From Mycolicibacterium parafortuitum (lineage in GTDB: Bacteria > Actinomycetota > Actinomycetes > Mycobacteriales > Mycobacteriaceae): a DNA stretch of 64,000 nt. The position numbers and the translations under genes were made by a program. Below the pieces are notes generated by a model. It worked only from the letters and a program-made list of their open reading frames with translations. It had not been told where the DNA came from and did no database searches. Below, in pieces: positions 58,300 to 64,000 of the stretch (its first letter is position 1; each line of letters opens with the position of its first letter). The stretch spans positions 1 to 64,000 of the forward strand of contig NZ_MVID01000007.1 of the NCBI RefSeq assembly GCF_002086815.1, given 5' to 3'.

Positions 58300-59834
58300 G
58301 TCGAGACCTCCAGGTAACTGTTGATGAGGATCCGTTTCGCCAGCTTCCCGGTGGCAGTGCGCGGGAGCTGATCGGTGAAGTCCACCGAGCGAGGGGCCTT
58401 GTAGTGCGCAATGCGTTGGCGCACATAGTCGATGATCTCGCCGGCGAGCTCGTCGGATCCGGCGACACCGTCGCGCAGCTGCACGACGGCCTTGACCTGC
58501 TCCCCCATCTCCGGGTGCGGCAGACCGATGACGGCCACGTCGGCGATGGCCGGGTGCAGGGCCAACAGGTTCTCGATCTCCTGCGGGTAGATGTTCACCC
58601 CGCCGGAGATGATCATGAACGCTTTGCGGTCGGTCAGGAACAGGTATCCGTCCTCGTCGGCGTAGCCGACGTCGCCGACGGTCGACCAGTTGGCGTGCTC
58701 CGGATGCCGGGAGTCGGCCGTCTTGTCCGGATCGTTGTGATACTCGAACGGCGTCACGTCGCGTTCGAAGTACACCGTGCCGATCTCACCCGGGGGCAGT
58801 TCGACGCCGTCGTCGTCACAGATCCGCAGGACGCCCAGGGCGGCGCGGCCGACGGATCCCCGCTTCTGCGTCCACTCCGGCGTGGTGATCACCGTGGTGC
58901 CGTGCTGTTCGGTGGCGCCGTAATACTCCACGAGAATCGGTCCCCACCAGTCGATCATCGCGTCCTTGACGTCCGGTGGGCACGGTGCGGCCGCATGCAC
59001 GGCCAGGCGCAGCGACGAGACGTCGTACGACTGCCGGGCCTCGGTGGGCAGGTGCAGCATCCGGATGAACATCGTCGGCACCATCTGCGTCACCGTCACC
59101 CGGTACTTCTCGATCGCGGCCAGCGCGTCCTGGGCGTCGAATCGTTCCATCAGCACGACGGTGCCACCGAGCGCGAGCACGCCGCCGCACCATTTCAGCG
59201 GAGCGGTGTGGTAGACCGGCGCGGGCGACAGATAGCGGTCGGCGGGCGAGATCCCGAAGACCTGCGCCAGCATGCCGACGAGCGGATCACCCGCTTCGTC
59301 GACCTGGATGTCGAGAAGCCGCGGCTTGATCCCCTTCGGTCGGCCTGTGGTGCCCGAGGAGTACAGCATCTCGGCTCCGCGCGGCTGATCGGTCAGCGGG
59401 GGCAGGTCCTGCTCCAGCAGTGCCGAATAGCTGTCGTGGCCCGGGATCTCCCCACCGAACGCATACCGCTGTCGCACGGCCGGTGTCAGGGCGACCAACT
59501 CTGCGGACAGTTCACCGATCCCTGCGGACGCGAACAGCACCTGCGCGCCGCTGTCGTTGATGATGTACGCGGCCTCGTCGGGCGCCAGGTGCCAGTTCAC
59601 CGCGGTGATGTAGAGGCCGGACCGGATTGCGGCCCAGTAGATCTCGAAGGCAGGAGCGGCGTTGTCCGACACCAGCGCGATGACGTCGCCGCGCCGCAGG
59701 CCGAGGCCGTGCAGGGCCGACGCCACCGTGGCCGAACGGCGTTCGAGCTCGGCGTAGGTGGTGACCGCCCCCGACCCGGCCATGATGATGGCCGGGTGGT
59801 CGGGGTCGGTCAGTGCATGCGAACCGGGAAACAT
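58296..59834 (-). CDS. acyl-CoA synthetase (FadD-type)
   Basis: A 512-residue ANL-superfamily acyl-CoA ligase. The AMP-binding P-loop is YSSGTTGRPKGI near residue 163; YYGATEQHG near 300 is the A5 motif; YLFLTDRKAFMIISGGVNIYPQEIE near 395 holds the hinge; PRTATGK near the C-terminus carries the adenylation Lys. It would activate a carboxylic acid, perhaps the product of the P450/aldehyde dehydrogenase steps, for beta-oxidation. Overlaps the P450 gene by four bases. Confidence 0.9.
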   Translation of the reverse strand: MFPGSHALTDPDHPAIIMAGSGAVTTYAELERRSATVASALHGLGLRRGDVIALVSDNAAPAFEIYWAAIRSGLYITAVNWHLAPDEAAYIINDSGAQVLFASAGIGELSAELVALTPAVRQRYAFGGEIPGHDSYSALLEQDLPPLTDQPRGAEMLYSSGTTGRPKGIKPRLLDIQVDEAGDPLVGMLAQVFGISPADRYLSPAPVYHTAPLKWCGGVLALGGTVVLMERFDAQDALAAIEKYRVTVTQMVPTMFIRMLHLPTEARQSYDVSSLRLAVHAAAPCPPDVKDAMIDWWGPILVEYYGATEQHGTTVITTPEWTQKRGSVGRAALGVLRICDDDGVELPPGEIGTVYFERDVTPFEYHNDPDKTADSRHPEHANWSTVGDVGYADEDGYLFLTDRKAFMIISGGVNIYPQEIENLLALHPAIADVAVIGLPHPEMGEQVKAVVQLRDGVAGSDELAGEIIDYVRQRIAHYKAPRSVDFTDQLPRTATGKLAKRILINSYLEVST

Positions 59835-59839
59835 GCCGA

Positions 59840-60244
59840 TCAGACCAGCAGGTCGTCGCGGCCGTCGTTCTTCAGCCGGTCGATGTAGACCGGGTAGAGC
59901 TTCTTGCCCAGCGGCGCGATCTTCAGCAGGCTCCCCATGTCGCCGTCGACCTTGATCTTGCGCTTGGCCATCGCCAACGGCAGGTTGACCTTGCCCTGCC
60001 AGTAGGCGTTGCCGGTGTCCGCCGTCATCGACATCGTCGCCTTCGGCGCCGCGCCGCCGTCGACGCCCTCACGGATGCTCTTGTTCGCCATGTCGATGAC
60101 GACGACGGCCTCGGGGTCGGTGAAGTCGAACGCGATGACGAGCCCGGTCGCGACCAGCTTCGGCCCGATCTCCTCGTCCTCGAAAGCCGTCTCGAAAATT
60201 CCGCCGATGTACTTGGTGACCTCGGCTGAGTTGGCGAATCCCAT
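59840..60244 (-). CDS. SCP2 sterol-carrier-domain protein
   Basis: A 134-residue protein with an SCP2-like lipid-binding domain throughout: GLVIAFDFTDPEAVVVIDM, the APKATMSMTADTGNAYWQGKVNLPLAMAKRKIKVDGDMGSLLKIAPLGKKLYPVY segment being typical (SMTADT..., GKVN, KVDGD...). It has a hydrophobic pocket for acyl-CoA or sterols and could present a lipid substrate to the enzymes of this run. The start ATG 60242-60244 has AAGGAG upstream. First gene after a 127-nt gap, so it likely begins its own transcript. Confidence 0.87.
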   Translation of the reverse strand: MGFANSAEVTKYIGGIFETAFEDEEIGPKLVATGLVIAFDFTDPEAVVVIDMANKSIREGVDGGAAPKATMSMTADTGNAYWQGKVNLPLAMAKRKIKVDGDMGSLLKIAPLGKKLYPVYIDRLKNDGRDDLLV

Positions 60245-60371
60245 CCCGCTCCTTAATTTATTTTTGATTCGAAACTGGCTATGGCCATCGTCACACCATG
60301 CCTGCCGTAAGTCAACCTATGTCGGGCCTTCGGCTGGCGCGTTTCGGTCGGATTCCGAACGGTGACAGAAC
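60245..60371 (-). promoter_or_regulatory. promoter region of the SCP2-to-FprB run
   Basis: 127 nt, AT-rich next to the SCP2 start. TTTTGATTC (60262-60270, plus strand) also occurs in the thiolase promoter (50661-50669), suggesting but not proving a shared regulator. Confidence 0.35.
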
Positions 60372-61682
60372 CTAATGTCCGGCGGGCCGGTATGCGGCGA
60401 CGACCTTGTCCACCACCAGCTTCGCGGTCTCCGCACATGCGGTCGTCCCGCCGTTGGCGTATTCCTTGACCCCGTCGCCGACGTTCCACAGCCCGGCGAT
60501 CGGGGTGTCGTGGGGCAGGTCGAAGCCGGCCACCGCACGCTGCGGCGGCCAGCCGTCCCGGGTCACCGCGATGTTGAGGATGCGGGCCCGCACGTCGAAG
60601 TCGTCGATGTTGTCGCGCAGGTCCTGCAGCAGGAGCTCCGTCTCGGCCTTCTCGTCGAACTCCCCCGTCGGGTTGTCGGGCACCGACGTCCCGACGTAGA
60701 GGTTCCAGCCCTCCGGCGCCATCTCCGGGCACAGGTCGGTGAAGTTCGCGATGTACGCGATCCGCCGCGACTTGGAGAAGCTCAGCATGCCGGGGACGTC
60801 GACCAACCGCTCCCGGCTGGCGAAGTTGACCGAGATCATCGAGGTGGGCCGGTCGCCGCGCGTGACCAGCTCCTGGTAGTCGGCGGGCACGTTCTCGGCG
60901 CCCAGCAGAGCCACCGTCGCGGCCGGACCGACATCACTGACGACCACCGCCGCGGTGACCTGCACGGTCTGCCCGCCGCGCCAAACCTCGACACCGGTCA
61001 CCTTCCCGGCCTCGGTGAGGATCCTGGTGGCCGGCGTGGACAACCAGATGGTGCCGCCGTCCCGTTCCACAGCCGCCGCCAGCGACTTCCACAACCCGAT
61101 GGTGCCCTCCGGATGGAACCCGAACCGCTTGAACGCGCTCTTGCGGGTGAAGTAGGTCAGAAAGACCCGCGCAGGCAGGTCCTCGGACCCGACCGCGAAG
61201 ATCGAGGCGCACATGTTGCGGAAGATGCCGTGCACGCCCTCGTTCTTGGTGTACTTGCGCACCCAGTCCGCGGTCGAGATCTCGTCCTCGGGCAGCCCCG
61301 AGTCGTTGCGCGCCGCGCCGATCCCCTGGACCAGCTTGGCGCCCTGCCGGGTCAGTTTGCCCAACAGGAACCCCCACCCGCCGCCGGTGACGTCGACGTC
61401 CTTACCTGCGACGCGATACAGGATCGGCGGCTTCGGTTCGCGGATGTCGAAGGCCGCACCGACCTCTTCGCAGGTCTGCTCGGTGATGCCGCCGAGCTCG
61501 ATGACAATGGCACCGTTGTTGACCTTGAACCCGTCGATGTCGTCCGTGGAGGCTCGACCGCCGACCTTGTCCAGACTCTCCAGCACCAAGGTGCGATACC
61601 CCTGGTGGGCCAGGCGCGCCGCGGTGAACAGCCCGCCCGCACCCGCGCCGATCACGATGACGTCGAAGTCGTTGTCTGACAT
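60372..61682 (-). CDS. FAD/NAD(P)-dependent oxidoreductase, phytoene-desaturase-like
   Basis: A 436-residue flavoprotein. The N-terminal dinucleotide site is VIVIGAGAGGLFTAARLAHQGYRTLVLE (residues 8-35), followed by KVGGRAS, the second FAD contact typical of phytoene-desaturase/amine-oxidase-like proteins. A C-terminal GLWNVGDGVKEYANGGTTACAETAK completes the FAD domain. Members oxidise or desaturate hydrophobic substrates; the exact reaction here is unknown. It is cotranscribed with FadE and enoyl-CoA hydratase genes upstream (15 nt spacing). Confidence 0.8.
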   Translation of the reverse strand: MSDNDFDVIVIGAGAGGLFTAARLAHQGYRTLVLESLDKVGGRASTDDIDGFKVNNGAIVIELGGITEQTCEEVGAAFDIREPKPPILYRVAGKDVDVTGGGWGFLLGKLTRQGAKLVQGIGAARNDSGLPEDEISTADWVRKYTKNEGVHGIFRNMCASIFAVGSEDLPARVFLTYFTRKSAFKRFGFHPEGTIGLWKSLAAAVERDGGTIWLSTPATRILTEAGKVTGVEVWRGGQTVQVTAAVVVSDVGPAATVALLGAENVPADYQELVTRGDRPTSMISVNFASRERLVDVPGMLSFSKSRRIAYIANFTDLCPEMAPEGWNLYVGTSVPDNPTGEFDEKAETELLLQDLRDNIDDFDVRARILNIAVTRDGWPPQRAVAGFDLPHDTPIAGLWNVGDGVKEYANGGTTACAETAKLVVDKVVAAYRPAGH

Positions 61683-61697
61683 TGCTTCTCCTGGGGT

Positions 61698-62858
61698 TCA
61701 GTACGAGCGGGGCAGGCCGAGGGAGGTCTGGGCGACGAAGTTGAGCACCATCTCGCGGCTGACCGGCGCGGTGCGCATGAGCCGGGTGACGAACCAGAGC
61801 TCGGACAGTCCGTACTCATGGGACAGCCCGTTGCCGCCGTGTGTCTGGATGGCCTGGTCGAGGGCCTGCAACGCGGCCTCGGAAGCGGCGAACTTCGCGA
61901 TGTTGGCGGCCTCCCCCGCCGGTTCCCCGGCATCGAACAGCTCGGCGCTGCGCACGGTGGCCATCCGGCCCAGTTCCACCGCGATGTGGGACTCGGCGAG
62001 CGGATGCGCGACGCCCTGGTGCGCGCCGATGGGCGTGGACCAGACGGTGCGCTGCTTGGCGTACTCGGCGGCCTTGTCGATCGCGTAGCGGCCGATGCCG
62101 CTGCACAGCGCCCCGACCAGGATCCTCTCCGGGTTCAGCCCGTCGAAAACCTGCCGTAATCCGTTGCCCGGCGCCCCGATCAGTGCGTCCTCCCCGACCT
62201 GCACATCGTCGAGGAACACGGTGAACTGCTTGTCGGGTGACACGATCGAGGTGTCGATCTGCTGGAACGTCAGGCCCGGAGCATCGGTGGGCACGACGAA
62301 CAGCGACAGCCTGGGCTTCTCCGGTGTCGAGTGTTCGGCGTCTCTGGTGACCAGCAGGATGGCCTCACACTGATCGACCGCCGAGATGTAGTACTTGGAC
62401 CCGGAGATCGACCAGCCGGCGCCGGTGCGGGAGGCGGTGGTCTTGACGTTGTGGCTGTTGGATCCCGCGTCGGGTTCGGTGAGCCCGAACGCCATCTTGC
62501 GGGTGCCGTCGGCGATGCCGGGCAGCCAGTCCTGCTTCATCTCGTGTGACCCGTGGTGGGCCAGGATACTTCCGCAGATGGCGGGTGAGATCACCCAGAT
62601 CAACAACGGCATGCCATGTGCGGCAAGCTCTTCCACGACGACGACGGCCTCCGACATCCCGCCGCCGCCACCGCCGTACTCCTCGGGCAGGTGCACACCG
62701 AGCAGACCCGAAGTGCCGAGGTCCTTCCAGAGTTCCTCGATGTCGGTCCCCGACCGGCCGTGCTCCAGGAAGTACTCGACGCCATAGCGTTTGGCGATAC
62801 CGGCGACGCTGTCGCGGATCGCGCGGTGATCGGCGCTGTCGGTGTGCAGTCCGGGCAT
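61698..62858 (-). CDS. acyl-CoA dehydrogenase (FadE-type), third
   Basis: A 386-residue acyl-CoA dehydrogenase. Signatures: KMAFGLTEPDAGSNSHNVKTTA near residue 136, ISGSKYYISAVDQCEAILLV, LNPERILVGALCSGIGRYAID near 240, AKQRTVWSTPIGAHQGVAHPLAESHIAVE, and QTHGGNGLSHEYGLSELW near 337. The C-terminal region differs from the two FadE proteins further left, so substrate probably differs too. Five bases separate it from the enoyl-CoA hydratase gene. Confidence 0.9.
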   Translation of the reverse strand: MPGLHTDSADHRAIRDSVAGIAKRYGVEYFLEHGRSGTDIEELWKDLGTSGLLGVHLPEEYGGGGGGMSEAVVVVEELAAHGMPLLIWVISPAICGSILAHHGSHEMKQDWLPGIADGTRKMAFGLTEPDAGSNSHNVKTTASRTGAGWSISGSKYYISAVDQCEAILLVTRDAEHSTPEKPRLSLFVVPTDAPGLTFQQIDTSIVSPDKQFTVFLDDVQVGEDALIGAPGNGLRQVFDGLNPERILVGALCSGIGRYAIDKAAEYAKQRTVWSTPIGAHQGVAHPLAESHIAVELGRMATVRSAELFDAGEPAGEAANIAKFAASEAALQALDQAIQTHGGNGLSHEYGLSELWFVTRLMRTAPVSREMVLNFVAQTSLGLPRSY

Positions 62859-62863
62859 GCTTG

Positions 62864-64000
62864 CTACCTTCCGGTGAATTCGGGTTTGCGCTTCTGCGGG
62901 AACGCGGTGATCGCTTCCGTGGCGTCGGCACTGTTGGCGGTGTCCTTGATGACGCGGGTTTCGGCAGCCAACTGGGACTGCAGGTCGTTGGACCAGCTCT
63001 CGCGCAGCAGCTGACGCATCGCGCCGAAGGCCTTCGTCGGCCCGTGCGCCAGCTCACCGGCCAGCGCCAGCGCCCGCTCCCGCAGTTCGTCGGCGGGCAC
63101 GATCTCGTTGATCAGCCCCCATTCCAGGGCCTCGGCGTCGGTGATCGGGGTGTTGCGCAGATAGGCCTGCGCAGCGCGGCGCGGGCCGATGAGCCGGGGC
63201 AGATGCCAGGTTCCGCCGCCGTCACCGGACACCCCCAGTCCGGCGAACGCGGTCAGAAAGCGGGTGCCTTCGGCCGCCAGGACGAGGTCCGCGGCGTAGA
63301 CGTACCCGAGTCCGCCGCCGGCCACGGCGCCATGGGCGGCCGTCACGATCGGCACGTCGAGCCGGCTGAGGATGTCGAAGCCCTGATGGAACGGCACGGT
63401 CATCGACTGGATGAGATCGCCGAAGACGGTAGATTGCCCGTGCTGGAAGTAGCCGATGTCGCCGCCGACGGTCAGCGCCGGTCCGTTGCCGCAGATCAGC
63501 ACCGCGCGGACAGTGCCGTCGGCGGCGAGACGACGCGCCACCTCGAGCGTCTCCTGTGCCACCGTCATGTCGATCGCATTGCGGGCGTCGGGCCGATTCA
63601 GGCAGACCGTCGCGACCCCGCCGGAGACGGAGTAGTCGAACGTCTGAAGGCGGCCCGGCCCGTCCAGAGCGGCATGCCAAGCGGCGGTGTCGGTCAGCTG
63701 CCGCAGCGCGCTGATGCGACCGTCTGGGGCGAAGGCGAGGATGTGGATGAATGCGGCGTCCAACGGGTTACCGGTGCGGCGGGCAGAGCCGAGGTAGCTC
63801 CCGCTGACCAGCAGGCGGCCGTCGCCGAGGGACTCGAACTGCCGCGCGTCCGCACGTGCCCGGAAGTGTTCGCCGATGCGCCACCACAGGTTGCGCTGCA
63901 TGGCCTCGGGACCGCGGTGTTCACCGCCCATGCCGAACGGCATCCCCTCGGCGGCGTGCCCGACGAAATCGGGGTGCAGCAGAGCGTTCAGGGCTACCCG
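62864..64000 (-). CDS. SnoaL-like domain fused to enoyl-CoA hydratase/isomerase (5' end beyond the window)
   Basis: At least 378 residues; the frame runs open to the window end, so the N-terminus is missing. The visible start ...ALLHPDFVGHAAEG MPFGMGGEHRG belongs to an NTF2/SnoaL-like domain, which continues to about GRISALRQLTDTAAWHAAL. After a linker comes a crotonase domain: FDYSVSGGVATVCLNRPDARNAIDM, the oxyanion-hole segment GGDIGYFQHG, and AAHGAVAGGGLGYVYAADLVLAAEGT. In the crotonase part an Asp/Glu is expected near GVSGDGGGTWHLPRL; GDGGG is present, so activity is plausible. It would hydrate or isomerise an enoyl-CoA from the adjacent FadE. The fusion is uncommon. Confidence 0.8.
   Translation of the reverse strand, partial: RVALNALLHPDFVGHAAEGMPFGMGGEHRGPEAMQRNLWWRIGEHFRARADARQFESLGDGRLLVSGSYLGSARRTGNPLDAAFIHILAFAPDGRISALRQLTDTAAWHAALDGPGRLQTFDYSVSGGVATVCLNRPDARNAIDMTVAQETLEVARRLAADGTVRAVLICGNGPALTVGGDIGYFQHGQSTVFGDLIQSMTVPFHQGFDILSRLDVPIVTAAHGAVAGGGLGYVYAADLVLAAEGTRFLTAFAGLGVSGDGGGTWHLPRLIGPRRAAQAYLRNTPITDAEALEWGLINEIVPADELRERALALAGELAHGPTKAFGAMRQLLRESWSNDLQSQLAAETRVIKDTANSADATEAITAFPQKRKPEFTGR

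Noticed and set aside
1..64000. CRISPR arrays, insertion sequences, phage genes, attachment sites, tRNA/rRNA
   Set aside because: No regularly spaced repeats, transposase or integrase motifs, or tRNA-like folds were recognised on reading. A dedicated search was not possible here.

Overview
This window is chromosomal DNA of a high-GC actinomycete, most likely a fast-growing Mycolicibacterium (Mycobacterium smegmatis-like). The evidence is an exochelin-type hydroxamate siderophore locus, IdeR-like boxes, many GTG/TTG starts, leaderless promoters, a small mycobacterial-style secreted protein and abundant FadE/FadD/CYP lipid genes. I see no insertion sequence, phage, CRISPR array, tRNA or rRNA.

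Layout. (1) 1-2430: a short gene-free edge, then a chloroperoxidase-like alpha/beta hydrolase and an ankyrin-repeat protein, both on the minus strand. (2) 2431-37077: the siderophore locus. It runs: small secreted protein, siderophore-interacting reductase, two FecCD permeases and their ATPase; a convergent FxbA-type formyltransferase; then MbtH-like protein, a two-gene ABC exporter and one uninterrupted 7554-residue NRPS. A divergent pair follows: a ferric-siderophore-binding lipoprotein on one side, panD plus an ornithine N5-monooxygenase on the other. Four IdeR-like boxes sit at the promoters. (3) 37095-41689: housekeeping or accessory genes (double-hotdog thioesterase, TspO, P1 peptidase, MFS exporter, SRPBCC protein). 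(4) 41967-46147: a polyamine-type ABC importer (ATPase, Tat lipoprotein, two permeases), closed by a strong two-way hairpin. (5) 46220-47440: a small deazaflavin-dependent-reductase-like protein and an EamA transporter. (6) 47582-52992: kinase-like phosphotransferase, TetR regulator, two acyl-CoA dehydrogenases and a thiolase. (7) 53068-64000, minus strand: a catabolic run with ferredoxin reductase, ferredoxin, P450, aldehyde and alcohol dehydrogenases, acyl-CoA ligase, SCP2 protein, FAD oxidoreductase, FadE and an enoyl-CoA hydratase cut by the window end.

How the siderophore genes fit together. PanD makes beta-alanine and the monooxygenase makes N5-hydroxyornithine (hOrn), part of which FxbA formylates. 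The NRPS reads as fhOrn(E)-betaAla-hOrn(E)-Thr(E)-hOrn-X-TE. The first five residues and the D,-,D,D,L pattern match exochelin MS as I remember it. The ABC pair would export the product; the lipoprotein, permeases and ATPase would re-import the ferric form; the SIP protein would release iron.

Most striking observations. The two condensation domains that accept hydroxyornithine, and only those two, have His-Phe instead of His-His in the HHxxxDG motif; these are the steps expected to make hydroxamate rather than ordinary amide bonds. A complete sixth module (specificity code DTWDTGLVDK) has no counterpart in the known pentapeptide. The exporter has one intact and one degenerate ATP site shared between its two subunits.
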